Notes: generated by a model from the letters alone, not told the origin. A stretch of 64,000 bases of DNA from Rhodocyclaceae bacterium (GCA_016791105.1 JAEUNM010000128.1:1-64000); one strand, 5' to 3'; counted from the stretch's first letter, positions 8,186-16,888 are shown. Made by a program: numbers and translations.

Positions 8186-8609
8186 GCGTCTGCCGTTCGC
8201 CTGGCGCCTTGGTGGATTGCACGCCAGCAGCCCGCGTCTGCGGGTTGTGCAGTTTGTATCGGGTGAGGAGGCGACGGACCAGCCATCCCATGATGCCGCA
8301 GACCAGAGGATAAATCAGCAACAAAACGCTGGTGAACATGCCGAGTAAAAACCATGCGCGATGTTCCGGCGTTCCGAGCAATAGCGGATAAAGGTTAAGC
8401 CCCGCCCAGGCGCCGAACAGCAAAGTCAGACACGACAAAAATCCGCTGCGCCAGGCAAGCGCCAGGGCGGATAGACACAGCACGCATTGGCCGATATAAA
8501 AGGCCGGCTCGCTGTCAAATGGCTCGATGCGATCCGACACCAGGGGTACGATGGCCCAATTCCCTGCGCCGAGAATAATTCCGAAAATAAAAGCCAGAGC
8601 GATGGTCAT
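8172..8609 (-). CDS. Hypothetical four-helix membrane protein
   Basis: 145 residues. Four hydrophobic segments are visible: about 1-22 ('LAFIFGIILGAGNWAIVPLV'), 36-54, 57-78 and 86-112. The C-terminal 30 residues are polar and basic, and the last ones are encoded by the 85-bp repeat at 8101-8185. I recognise no family. It may be a small inner-membrane protein. Its gene is bracketed by two copies of the repeat, so the gene-plus-repeats block could have been inserted or duplicated as a unit, though that is speculation. Confidence 0.7.
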   Translation of the reverse strand: MTIALAFIFGIILGAGNWAIVPLVSDRIEPFDSEPAFYIGQCVLCLSALALAWRSGFLSCLTLLFGAWAGLNLYPLLLGTPEHRAWFLLGMFTSVLLLIYPLVCGIMGWLVRRLLTRYKLHNPQTRAAGVQSTKAPGERQTHRLG

Positions 8610-8700
8610 GTTGAAGCGGGTTCCGTGCAGAGCGTGAGGCGCTTACACGCAAGCATAATGCAGAGTGCGCCTGCCGGCCATCGCTACGAAATTGTGCGCT

Positions 8701-8785
8701 GTAGCTTGGGGTGAGCTTGCGACCCCCAACGTCATTCGGTTGTCTGGCGGCTGATGTTGGGGTTCCTGTCGTCACCCCAAGCTAC
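8701..8785. repeat. 85-bp palindromic repeat, copy 2
   Basis: Same element as 8101-8185. Its ends form a perfect 14-bp inverted repeat, GTAGCTTGGGGTGA against TCACCCCAAGCTAC, with inner CCCCAAC/GTTGGGG arms, so a single strand could fold into a long hairpin. It lies upstream of the DUF3348 gene. It resembles dispersed REP/MITE-like elements of proteobacteria. Confidence 0.85.
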
Positions 8786-8903
8786 GTGTCGGAGCACAGC
8801 ACCTCAAATCCGCTTGCACCGATTCCTGCGCGCCGATGCTGCCGGGCGGAAACCTGTAGTACTCTACACGCGCTGCCGCTTGCCCTGGATTTGGCCTACC
8901 TGT

Positions 8904-9671
8904 ATGACGCGCGCTTCACCGCGACCGAATTTCAACAGTTCGAAACTTCTCCGTTTTCTTGCCGACCTGTCCATCGCGGACGCCTCCGAGCCCAAACAAA
9001 GCTTTGCGGAACGGCTGGGCGAGTGGGTCGATTTCACGGATGCGATCACGCTGCTGGCGGCACTGGGTCCGCGCGCGGGTGGGGCCGGCGGGTTTGCGCC
9101 TGCGCGGCTGGCCGCCAAACTTGCGGCGCTGGAGGCGGACTTGGCGCGTATTCAAGCCACGCTGGTCAATTCGATCAGCCGCCAATGCAGGGCCGCGGCC
9201 GGTTCAGACGCTATCGGGCCATCGCAGGCGGAACGCAGCAGCGAGCTGGAGGAGTTCGGCTACGCCAGCTACCGGCGCATGCACCAGGCTCTGCAGCGCG
9301 AAATGGATGGCGCCTTGCGCCCATTGCGCGAGGCGCTGCGGGCAACGCTGGCGCAAGCGGGACCGGATTTGCAGCAGCTCGCTGCGCTGGATGAGGCGCT
9401 GGACAAGGTGCTGGCGGGGCGCGAGCGCAGCCTGCTCGGGGGCCTGCCGGCCATGCTGGAAAAACGCTTCGAACAATTGCTTGCGGCGCACCGCGGGCGG
9501 CTTGCCGAGGGCGGGCAGGTGGATCTCCCCAACCGGTCGCGGCCGGGTGCATGGCAGGCACAGTTTTGCGCGGAACTGCAGCGCGCCCTGCTGGCGGAAC
9601 TGGACCTGCGCCTGCAGCCGGTATCGGGACTAATCGAAGCATTGCGCAGCGAGGCAGTACGGCAACAATGA
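8904..9671 (+). CDS. DUF3348 family protein, first gene of the MotAB-like cluster
   Basis: 255 residues from ATG 8904. The N-terminal block 'LLRFLADLSIADASEPKQSF' followed by 'ERLGEWVDFTDAITL' is the DUF3348 signature. The rest is helical and rich in Ala, Leu, Glu and Arg, with no membrane segment or signal peptide, so it is probably a cytoplasmic helical protein. Its stop overlaps the next start as ATGA. The family occurs, as I recall, together with DUF802, OmpA and DUF2894 proteins, and no function has been assigned. By position it could be the cytoplasmic partner that contacts the long tail of the DUF802 protein. Confidence 0.85.
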   Translation: MTRASPRPNFNSSKLLRFLADLSIADASEPKQSFAERLGEWVDFTDAITLLAALGPRAGGAGGFAPARLAAKLAALEADLARIQATLVNSISRQCRAAAGSDAIGPSQAERSSELEEFGYASYRRMHQALQREMDGALRPLREALRATLAQAGPDLQQLAALDEALDKVLAGRERSLLGGLPAMLEKRFEQLLAAHRGRLAEGGQVDLPNRSRPGAWQAQFCAELQRALLAELDLRLQPVSGLIEALRSEAVRQQ

Positions 9672-11683
9672 GTAAATACGTTTTTTTCGCGGCCTTCGTT
9701 CTGGGCGCCGCCGCAGTCGGCTGGGTGGGCGTCGCCTATGTGGGGTCAAATCCGCTCGCTCTGGTCATGACGGCCATGATTGCGGCGGTGTACGTGCTGG
9801 GCGCCGCAGAAATGCTTGCCTTTCGCCGCGCCACCGGCAGCCTCGCCGCCGCCCTGGCGGACATTCCGGAACAACCGCCCAGCCTGGGCGACTGGCTCGC
9901 GCGCCTGCATCCGGCGCTGCGCAACGCCGTGCGCGGCCGCATCGAGGGCGAGCGGGCAGGGCTGCCCGGCCCGGCGCTCACGCCGTATCTGATCGGCCTT
10001 TTGGTCATGCTGGGCATGCTGGGCACGTTTTTGGGCATGGTCGTCACCTTGAACGGCGCCGTATTCGCGCTGGAAGGCACCACCGACGTGGCCGCCATCC
10101 GCTCCGCGCTGGCGGTGCCCATCAAAGGTTTGGGGCTGGCGTTCGGCACTTCGGTGGCGGGCGTCGCCGCCTCAGCCAGCTTGGGGCTTATGTCGGCGCT
10201 TGCGCGGCGCGAGCGGGCGCTGCTCGTGCAAGCATTGGACGCCTGCGTTGCGGGCAGCTTGCGTGGCTTTTCCGCAGCCCACCAGCGCCAGGAAACCTAC
10301 AAGGCGCTGCAAATGCAGGCCGGCGCCCTGCCGGACGTGGTGGAAAAACTGCACGCCCTGATGCAGCGCATGGAGCGCATGGACCAGCAGCTGGGCGAAC
10401 GCCTGCTTGCCAATCAGGAAAATTTCCACGGCGAGGCGAAACAAGCCTATGCCCAGCTTGCCGCGTCGGTCGAAAAATCGCTCAAGGAAAGCCTTACCGA
10501 CAGCGCGCGCGCCGCCGGCAACACCATCCAGCCCGCCGTGCAGGCCGCGATGGGCGCGATCGCCCGCGAAACGCAAAGTCTGCACGAAAAGCTGACGGCG
10601 ACGACGCAAACCCAACTGGATGGCATGGCGGCGCGTTTGGGCGCAACTGCCGACACCTTGCTGGCGAATCAGGCCGATGCGGACCGCCGGCGGGTCGATG
10701 CCTGGACGCGCGCGCTGGATGCCAGCGCCGCCACGCTGGCCGGCGAGTGGCAACAGGCCGGCGCGCAAACATCGGCCCGGCAGCAGGAAATTTGCACGGC
10801 TCTGGCGCATACCGCGCGCGACCTGCGCGATCAGGCGCTGGCCCAGGCCGGCAGCGCGCGCGAAGTGATGGTGCAGCTCACGCAGGCGGCCGACGAGTGG
10901 GGGCAATCGCGCCGCGCCGCCGACGCTGAATCGAGCCGCCAGCAAAGCGAGCGCATGGATGCGCTACTGGCGGCGTGGCGTAGCGAGGCCGTGGCCCTCA
11001 GGGAACAGGAAGCGCAGCGTGGCGAGGCTGCCGTGGCGCGGCTGGGAGAATTGCAGGCGGCGCTGGCCCGGCACTTGACCACGCTGGGCGAGGCGCTGGA
11101 ACAACCGATCGCGCGACTGGTGCAAACCGCGTCCGATGTGCCGCGCGCCGCGGCCGAAGTAATTGCGCAATTGCGCCAGGAAATAAGCAGCAGCGTGGCG
11201 CGCGACAACGAAATGCTGGCCGAGCGCAGCCGCATCCTGCAAACGCTCGATCAGTTGCTGACCACCATCCATAAAGCATCGTCCGACCAGCGGTCCACGA
11301 TAGACGCGCTGGTCGGCGCTTCCGCGAACGCGCTGGCGCAGGCCGGCAGCCGGTTCGCGGAGCGGGTCGATGGCGAATCCGCCAGGCTCGAGCAATTGGC
11401 CGCACAAATTGCCGGCGGTGCGGTGGAAATGTCCAGTCTGAGCGAAGCGTTTGGCTTTGCCGTGCAGCTATTTAATGATGGCAACCGGAAACTGATCGAA
11501 AACCTGCAAAGCATCGAAGCGGCGATGGATAAGTCTGCCCTGCGCAGCGATGAACAAATCTCTTATTACGTTGCACAGGCGCGCGAAGTGATCGATTTGA
11601 GCATCATGTCGCAAAAGGAAATCGTCGATGCCCTGCGCGAAATAAAGGCCGGTTCCGCACTGATTGCCGGCGCGGTGAACTAA
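9668..11683 (+). CDS. DUF802 protein: MotA/ExbB/TolQ-like channel with a long helical tail
   Basis: 671 residues. Four membrane helices are visible at about 4-24, 29-50, 106-130 and 152-178. TM3 ('LIGLLVMLGMLGTFLGMVVT') and TM4 ('GLGLAFGTSVAGVAAS') carry the pattern of the pore helices of MotA, ExbB and TolQ. From about 180 to the end (about 490 residues) it is a continuous Ala/Gln/Glu-rich helical or coiled-coil region with no membrane segment, predicted to extend into the cytoplasm. ZorA of the Zorya anti-phage system has the same architecture. It overlaps DUF3348 by 4 bp and the OmpA gene by 1 bp (TAATG). The role is inferred: proton-driven motor unit of an envelope complex. Confidence 0.85.
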   Translation: MSKYVFFAAFVLGAAAVGWVGVAYVGSNPLALVMTAMIAAVYVLGAAEMLAFRRATGSLAAALADIPEQPPSLGDWLARLHPALRNAVRGRIEGERAGLPGPALTPYLIGLLVMLGMLGTFLGMVVTLNGAVFALEGTTDVAAIRSALAVPIKGLGLAFGTSVAGVAASASLGLMSALARRERALLVQALDACVAGSLRGFSAAHQRQETYKALQMQAGALPDVVEKLHALMQRMERMDQQLGERLLANQENFHGEAKQAYAQLAASVEKSLKESLTDSARAAGNTIQPAVQAAMGAIARETQSLHEKLTATTQTQLDGMAARLGATADTLLANQADADRRRVDAWTRALDASAATLAGEWQQAGAQTSARQQEICTALAHTARDLRDQALAQAGSAREVMVQLTQAADEWGQSRRAADAESSRQQSERMDALLAAWRSEAVALREQEAQRGEAAVARLGELQAALARHLTTLGEALEQPIARLVQTASDVPRAAAEVIAQLRQEISSSVARDNEMLAERSRILQTLDQLLTTIHKASSDQRSTIDALVGASANALAQAGSRFAERVDGESARLEQLAAQIAGGAVEMSSLSEAFGFAVQLFNDGNRKLIENLQSIEAAMDKSALRSDEQISYYVAQAREVIDLSIMSQKEIVDALREIKAGSALIAGAVN

Positions 11684-12324
11684 TGGACGACAGCGACGCC
11701 GTCGAACAGAGCGCGCCGGTATGGGCGGTGTTTGGCGACCTCATGTCCGGCCTGTTGGGGGCATTCGTGCTCATACTGGTCGGTGTGCTGGCCGTGCAGC
11801 TCGAACTGGCCTCCACGCTGCAGGCGGAAATCAACAAGCGCCGGCAGGAAGAACAACGCCGCATGGCGCTGGAAAAGGCGCTGGCGATTCCGCTCGCCTC
11901 CGGCCGTGTCACCCTCGATAACGGCCGCATAGGCATTAGCGGCAGCGTATTGTTCGCCTCCAATTCCGACCAGTTGCGGCCCGAAGGCCGCCTGCTGCTC
12001 AAAAGCCTGGTGGCGCCGCTGCGCGTCTATCTGGGCGAGCGCGACGAATTGCTCATGGTGAGCGGCTTTACCGACGACCGGCCGATACAGGACGGCAACC
12101 ATCGCTTCGCCGATAACTGGGAATTGTCCGCCCAGCGCGCCCTTACCGTGACGCGGGCGCTGATAGACGAAGGCATGCCTTCCGCTCAAGTGTTCGCTGC
12201 CGCCTTCGGCACGGAACAGCCGGTTGCCTCCAACGCCGACGACGCCGGCCGCTCGAAAAACCGCCGCGTGGAAATGGCGCCGGTGCCCAAAGCCGCCAAG
12301 GCGGGGACGCCGCCGCGTGGATGA
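11683..12324 (+). CDS. MotB/OmpA-family protein (ZorB-like)
   Basis: 213 residues. One N-terminal membrane helix (about 13-40) contains Asp19 in 'VFGDLMSGLLGAFVL', the position of the proton-binding aspartate of MotB and ZorB. Residues 80-205 form a peptidoglycan-binding OmpA-C domain, with 'VSGFTDDRPI' and 'NWELSAQRA'. There is no cleavable signal peptide. The gene is coupled to both neighbours: TAATG upstream, and the next gene starts at a GTG 8 bp before its stop. With the DUF802 protein it should form a 5:2-type ion-driven complex anchored to peptidoglycan; this is inference from the family. Confidence 0.88.
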   Translation: MDDSDAVEQSAPVWAVFGDLMSGLLGAFVLILVGVLAVQLELASTLQAEINKRRQEEQRRMALEKALAIPLASGRVTLDNGRIGISGSVLFASNSDQLRPEGRLLLKSLVAPLRVYLGERDELLMVSGFTDDRPIQDGNHRFADNWELSAQRALTVTRALIDEGMPSAQVFAAAFGTEQPVASNADDAGRSKNRRVEMAPVPKAAKAGTPPRG

Positions 12325-13075
12325 GGCAGCGGCGGGCACGGGCCGGGAAGCCGCGCTGCCGCAGCCCGGCGGGCCAGGTGACGCCGCCGCCGCGATCGCC
12401 GCGCTGCGCGACGCCCACGCGGACCGCCTGGACCCGGTGCGCTTCCGCTTTATCGAAGCCCTGGCGTCGCGCGCGCTAGCCCACGGCGGGGCGGTGCGCC
12501 GCCACCTCGACGACAGGCTGGCCCAGGCACTCGACGATTACCGGACGCGCTACCCGCAGGCGCAGAGCACGCGCCGCGTGAGTGCCCAGCGCGCGGCGAA
12601 CGGCGTTGCGGATGTGGGCGGCCCGCAGCAGGTGCCCGATGCCGGCGCAGAGTCAGGCATGCCGCGCGCAGACGCTGCCGGAGCGGATAAAGCGAACGGC
12701 CGCACCGCCCTGGCCGAACTGTTGAGCCAGCTCGCGCGCCCGTCGCCGGATGCCGCGGAAGCCCGTATGCAAGGCGATGCCGAGTGCCAGCCCGGTGTGC
12801 CCCCGGAACTGAAAACGGTGGCCCAATTCCGCAGCGTCTGGTCAAAACTGGCGGCGGACCGGCAGGTGGCGCAATCCCTGGAACAAGCGCCAGACAACGC
12901 CGGCCCGATCAATTCCCACAGCCTGGTGCTGCGTTCGCTGGAACGAATGCGTTACATCGCGCCGGACTACCTTGGCCGCTTCATGTCCTATGTCGACACC
13001 TTGCTGTGGCTGGAGCAGGCCGATACCAAGCCGTCCACCTCGAAAAGCCGTGCGCGGCCGAAGCGGCAAAAGTGA
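12317..13075 (+). CDS. DUF2894 family protein, last gene of the MotAB-like cluster
   Basis: 252 residues from GTG 12317, which overlaps the OmpA gene by 8 bp. No better start lies close. The N-terminal part ('LDPVRFRFIEALASRA') and the C-terminal part ('NSHSLVLRSLERMRYIAPDYLGRFMSYVDTLLWLE') match the DUF2894 pattern. The middle (about 95-160) is low-complexity and probably flexible, and the tail is very basic. No membrane segment is seen. The function is unknown; it is the fourth obligate-looking member of the cluster and probably cytoplasmic. Confidence 0.83.
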   Translation: MDEAAAGTGREAALPQPGGPGDAAAAIAALRDAHADRLDPVRFRFIEALASRALAHGGAVRRHLDDRLAQALDDYRTRYPQAQSTRRVSAQRAANGVADVGGPQQVPDAGAESGMPRADAAGADKANGRTALAELLSQLARPSPDAAEARMQGDAECQPGVPPELKTVAQFRSVWSKLAADRQVAQSLEQAPDNAGPINSHSLVLRSLERMRYIAPDYLGRFMSYVDTLLWLEQADTKPSTSKSRARPKRQK

Positions 13076-13305
13076 GTGATCAAAGGGGATACGCACAATT
13101 GAGCTCATCGCCCTAAAGTTGGCACAAGCCAATCGAAAGGAAAAGTGGCTAAATTTCAGATCCGCCCGATTTATTGAGGATCGAAGGCGGTTCGAAGTGG
13201 TTTATTAGTTTCGGTGCCAGCACCACCGAGGGACGCGTACGGTAGCGCCGATCATGCCGATGCTTGCTGCGCGCGTGCAAACCACCGATTCACTGCGGAT
13301 GTCGA

Positions 13306-14088
13306 TCAGGCGAAGCAAAATCGGGCGCCGATGGCGATGTGGTCGGTCGGATGGGCGGGCGAGGGCAGCGGCGTGGCGCCCGCAATGGCCGGAACGTCGA
13401 TCGGCTCGGCTCGTAATGCCGCGCCATGCTGCACGTAGTCGATGCGCTTGGCAACTGCGTTCGAATTGCACGTGTATGCGTCAGGCCGGTCGCTGTAACA
13501 GTCCATAAGTCCGGCTGCGGCACAGGAAGCCAATACCTCGCTGTCGGGATCTGCGTTGAAATCGCCACAAACTATGGTGGTGGGCGGGGCGGCAAGACTG
13601 GCCAGCAATTGCTCGATCTGGATCAGTCCCCAGCGCTGCAGCGGCAGCGCTGATGGCGGCTGCCACTTGAGGTGGGTATTGGCGATTTGCAGTCGGCCTG
13701 CCGCGCCGGCCAACTGCAGCACTTGCGCGAGGTGGCCGGAATCCTGCTCGCCGGTGGCACTGCCGCCGCCATCGCGGTAGTGCAGCACCGTCACGGCCTC
13801 GACGGCAAAAGCGCGCCGACGCACGAAACAGGCGCAGCCGTCCGGCCGCCCGCGCTTGGCTGCAAGGTGCCCGGCATAGTCCTTACCCAAACCCTGTGCG
13901 ATGGCCGAGTAAGCCTTTGTCTCCACCTCTTGCAGGCAAAGGATGTCTGCATCGAAGCCACGCAGATAAGCGACCAGCGCCGGCAGGCGCCAGGCGGAGT
14001 CGAGCCAGGGCAGGGCATCCGGGCGATAGTATTCGGACCGGATATAGGCGTCGGCCAGAATGTTGCAGGACAGCACGAAAAAATCCAT
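13306..14088 (-). CDS. Endonuclease/exonuclease/phosphatase (EEP) family protein
   Basis: 260 residues from ATG 14088. The EEP motifs occur in order: 'LSCNILADA' at the N-terminus, 'ILCLQEVE' with the metal-binding Glu, 'NTHLKW' with His, 'VCGDFNADPDS', and the terminal 'HPTDHIAIG' with Asp-His. The CCR4-like N-terminal 'CNILAD' places it in the deadenylase-like/EEP branch. No signal peptide follows from this start, so it is probably cytoplasmic. Substrate is not predictable (DNA, RNA or phospho-compound). It is divergent from the MFS gene, with a strong hairpin in between. Confidence 0.82.
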   Translation of the reverse strand: MDFFVLSCNILADAYIRSEYYRPDALPWLDSAWRLPALVAYLRGFDADILCLQEVETKAYSAIAQGLGKDYAGHLAAKRGRPDGCACFVRRRAFAVEAVTVLHYRDGGGSATGEQDSGHLAQVLQLAGAAGRLQIANTHLKWQPPSALPLQRWGLIQIEQLLASLAAPPTTIVCGDFNADPDSEVLASCAAAGLMDCYSDRPDAYTCNSNAVAKRIDYVQHGAALRAEPIDVPAIAGATPLPSPAHPTDHIAIGARFCFA

Positions 14089-14477
14089 GCGTGTAGTGTC
14101 CCCCGCTGCGCGCTGGATCGCAAGCCTGGGGCTATCGGCGCCGCTGGCGTTGATATTCCGGCACGACAGCCGGAAAGCGGCTGCCACCCGTTGTGGCGTT
14201 TGCACGGCACGGTGGAACTGTACGGGTGGCGTCGCGAGCTGAATCTGTCGATTCCTGCGAATTCAGCTCGCGATGCGCGGTCATGTGGCGCTCGCGCGCG
14301 GTCGGGCCGGGCGGGATTTGGGACGCTGTGCCGCCATGTGCGTAATGCGGCGATACCCTGCAGGCACGGATTTCGAGGCAGCCCCCGCATGCGCAACGCG
14401 CTGCTCCGTATACTGCGGTTCCTGTGCCCGCGCGTCCTTGCGACGGGCTGTTATTGCCACCGGGGCTGTGCCGCGCC
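14089..14477. other. Divergent intergenic region between EEP and MFS genes
   Basis: 389 bp. Its notable content is the 13-bp perfect inverted repeat at 14232-14273. I see no convincing -35/-10 pair and no gene. Confidence 0.4.
14232..14273. repeat. 13-bp perfect inverted repeat, strong hairpin
   Basis: TCGCGAGCTGAAT at 14232-14244 and its exact complement ATTCAGCTCGCGA at 14261-14273, separated by 16 bases. There is no T-run on either side, so it is not an ordinary intrinsic terminator. It could be an operator, a cruciform or an RNA structure in the leader of either divergent gene. Confidence 0.8.
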
Positions 14478-15674
14478 ATGACGATATCCGCAGATCGCGA
14501 CTTGAAACGGGCCATATTGCTGCTTTCGGCTGCCGCGTTCGCAAGTTCGGTATCGGCGCGGGTGTGCGATCCCATGCTGCCGGAGCTGGTGCGGCAGTTT
14601 GCCGCCACGCCGGAACGCGTCGCCACGGTGGTGGCGGGGTTTTCGGTCGCCTATGGGTCGGTGCAGGCGTTTTTCGGCCCGCTAGGCGACCGGCTCGGCA
14701 AATACCGCCTGATTGCCTTCACCACGCTCGCCTGCACCCTCGGCAGCCTGGCGGCAGCGCTGGCGCCCACGCTCAATTTGCTCATTCTGGCGCGGGTATT
14801 TCTGGGCGCGTCGGCGGCCGGCATCATTCCGCTGTCCATGGCCTGGATAGGCGACAAGGTGGATTACCATGACCGGCAGGCCACCCTGGCGCGCTTTCTG
14901 GTCGGGCAGATTGCCGGGGTGATAGGCGGCCAGTTCGTGGGCGGGGTGTTTACGGACACCTTGGGCTGGCGTTGGGCGTTCGGGTTTTTGTGCGCGCTTT
15001 ACCTGCTGGTCGGCCTGCGCGTGCTGGGCGAAGCGCGCCGCAATCCGCTCGCACGCCACACGCCGCCTGCCGCGACGGCGCGCGCCGGGCTGCTCGCTCA
15101 GGCCCGCACGCTATTCGGCGTGGGCTGGGCGCGCGTGATATTGGCGGTGGTGTTCCTGGAAGGCATGATCGTATTTGGCGGGCTTGCATTCGTGCCGCTA
15201 TACGTGCATCAGCGCTTTGGCTATTCGATGTCCGCTGCCGGCGCCTTGGCCGGCAGCTTCGGTCTGGGTGGGCTGTGTTACATATCCGTGGCCAAGGTGC
15301 TGGTGCGCCGGCTCGGCGAGGTCGGTTTGGCCGTGGCGGGTACGCTGCTCATTGCGGCGGCCTGGTGGCTGGCCGCCCTGGCACCGGCCGCCGCCTGGGT
15401 GGCGCCGGCTTGTGCGTTGCTTGGGCTGGGTTTCTACATGATCCACAACACCCTGCAAACCAATGCCACGCAAATGGCACCGCAGGTACGCGGCACGGCA
15501 GTGTCGTTTTTCGCTTCGGCGTTTTTTCTCGGCCAGTCGCTGGGCGTGTCGGCCGGCGCCAAACTGGTGCCGGGTGCCGGACCATCTACCCTGTTCGCGA
15601 TTTCCGGCGCCGCCGTACTGCCCCTGGGCGCCGCGTTCGCCGCCCTGCTGCGCGCGCGCCAGCGCCGGCGTTAA
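14478..15674 (+). CDS. MFS transporter, 12 membrane helices
   Basis: 398 residues from ATG 14478. The sequence alternates hydrophobic helices throughout. The MFS loop 2-3 motif is seen as 'GPLGDRLGKYRL' (about 67-78), and 'GVIGGQFVGGVFTDTLGWRW' marks the TM5-TM6 region. The length and pattern fit the drug/H+ antiporter (Bcr/CmlA-like or DHA) group, but the substrate is unknown. The last 297 bp of the gene are duplicated twice downstream (15951 and 16550), so the intact gene is the first of three 3'-end copies. No adjacent regulator gene is seen. Confidence 0.85.
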   Translation: MTISADRDLKRAILLLSAAAFASSVSARVCDPMLPELVRQFAATPERVATVVAGFSVAYGSVQAFFGPLGDRLGKYRLIAFTTLACTLGSLAAALAPTLNLLILARVFLGASAAGIIPLSMAWIGDKVDYHDRQATLARFLVGQIAGVIGGQFVGGVFTDTLGWRWAFGFLCALYLLVGLRVLGEARRNPLARHTPPAATARAGLLAQARTLFGVGWARVILAVVFLEGMIVFGGLAFVPLYVHQRFGYSMSAAGALAGSFGLGGLCYISVAKVLVRRLGEVGLAVAGTLLIAAAWWLAALAPAAAWVAPACALLGLGFYMIHNTLQTNATQMAPQVRGTAVSFFASAFFLGQSLGVSAGAKLVPGAGPSTLFAISGAAVLPLGAAFAALLRARQRRR

Positions 15675-15717
15675 TTCGGACCCGCGATGTCCGTGGCTAG
15701 CGCATCGCCGCCCATGG

Positions 15718-15950
15718 ACGTAGGGCGGAAAAGCGCAGCGCATTCCGCCGTATGGGAAAAGCGAAGCGCGCACCCGTATGGGAAAAGCGAAGCGCGCACC
15801 CGTATGGAAAAAGCGAAGCGGCAAGCCTGCAACAAGCGAAGCGCGCAGCCGTATGGGAAAAGCGAAGCGGCAAGCCGTAAATTTACCCGCGTCGCGGAAA
15901 TTTGCCGCCCCATACGGCGGATTGCGCCTGCGGCTTATCCGCCCTACGCT
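15718..15950. repeat. 26-bp repeat array 1 with inverted borders
   Basis: Four 26-bp units beginning CGTATGGGAAAAGCGAAGCG (15749-15875, with one 23-bp variant among them). The array is flanked by the complementary borders GTAGGGCGGAAAAGCG...CCGCCGTATGGG (left) and CCCCATACGGCGGATTG...ATCCGCCCTAC (right). The whole element can fold back on itself. It resembles REP/BIME-type intergenic repeats. Confidence 0.88.
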
Positions 15951-16247
15951 CTGGCACCGGCCGCCGCCTGGGTGGCGCCGGCTTGTGGGTTGCTTGGGCT
16001 GGGTTTCTACATGATTCACAACACCCTGCAAACCAATGCCACGCAAATGGCACCGCAGGTACGCGGCACGGCAGTGTCGTTTTTCGCTTCGGCGTTTTTT
16101 CTCGGCCAGTCGCTGGGCGTGTCGGCCGGCGCAAAACTGGTGCCGGGTGCCGGACCATCTACCCTGTTCGCGATTTCCGGCGCCGCCGTACTGCCCCTGG
16201 GCGCCGCGTTCGCCGCCCTGCTGCGCGCGCGCCAGCGCCGGCGTTAA
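15951..16247 (+). pseudogene. Duplicated 3' fragment of the MFS gene, copy 2
   Basis: Nearly identical to 15378-15674 (visible differences include GTGCGTT to GTGGGTT), with the same stop codon. It encodes about 98 C-terminal residues with no proper start. The frame happens to stay open upstream through the repeat array to an ATG at 15687, so a chimeric 186-residue product is possible in principle, but there is no reason to think it functions. Confidence 0.85.
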
Positions 16248-16290
16248 TTCGGACCCGCGATGTCCGTGGCTATCGCATCGCCGCCCATGG

Positions 16291-16549
16291 ACGTAGGGCG
16301 GAAAAGCGCAGCGCATTCCGCCGTATGGGAAAAGCGAAGCGCGTAGCCGTATGGGAAAAGCGAAGCGCGCACCCGTATGGAAAAAGCGAAGCGCGCACCC
16401 GTATGGGAAAAGCGAAGCGGCAAGCCTGCAACAAGCGAAGCGCGTAGCCGTATGGGAAAAGCGAAGCGGCAAGCCGTAAATTTACCCGCGTCGCGGAAAT
16501 TTGCCGCCCCATACGGCGGATTGCGCCTGCGGCTTATCCGCCCTACGCT
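16291..16549. repeat. 26-bp repeat array 2 with inverted borders
   Basis: Five 26-bp units plus the 23-bp variant between 16322 and 16474, one unit more than array 1, with the same complementary border sequences. Confidence 0.88.
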
Positions 16550-16845
16550 CTGGCGCCGGCCGCGGCCTGGGTGGCGCCGGCTTGTGCGTTGCTTGGGCTG
16601 GGTTTCTACATGATCCACAACACCCTGCAAACCAATGCCACGCAAATGGCACCGCAGGTACGCGGCACGGCGGTGTCGTTTTTCGCTTCGGCGTTTTTCT
16701 CGGCCAGTCGCTGGGCGTGTCGGCCGGCGCAAAACTGGTGCCGGGTGCCGGACCGGCTACCCTGTTCGCGATTTCCGGCGCCGCCGTACTGCCCCTGGGC
16801 GCCGCGTTCGCCGCCCTGCCGCGCGCGCGCCAGCGCCGGCGTTAA
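16550..16845 (+). pseudogene. Duplicated 3' fragment of the MFS gene, copy 3, frameshifted
   Basis: Third copy of the MFS tail. One T is missing in the run at about 16693 (GTTTTTCTCGG against GTTTTTTCTCGG in the other copies), so the reading frame is broken, and a few substitutions have accumulated. Confidence 0.85.
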
Positions 16846-16888
16846 TTCGGACCCGCGATGTCCGTGGCTAGCGCATCGCCGCCCATGG

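Noticed and set aside
15687..16247. A 186-codon frame through the repeat array and the second MFS tail as a real gene
   Set aside because: It is explained by the module duplication. The array-encoded part is low complexity, and the start lacks a ribosome-binding site.
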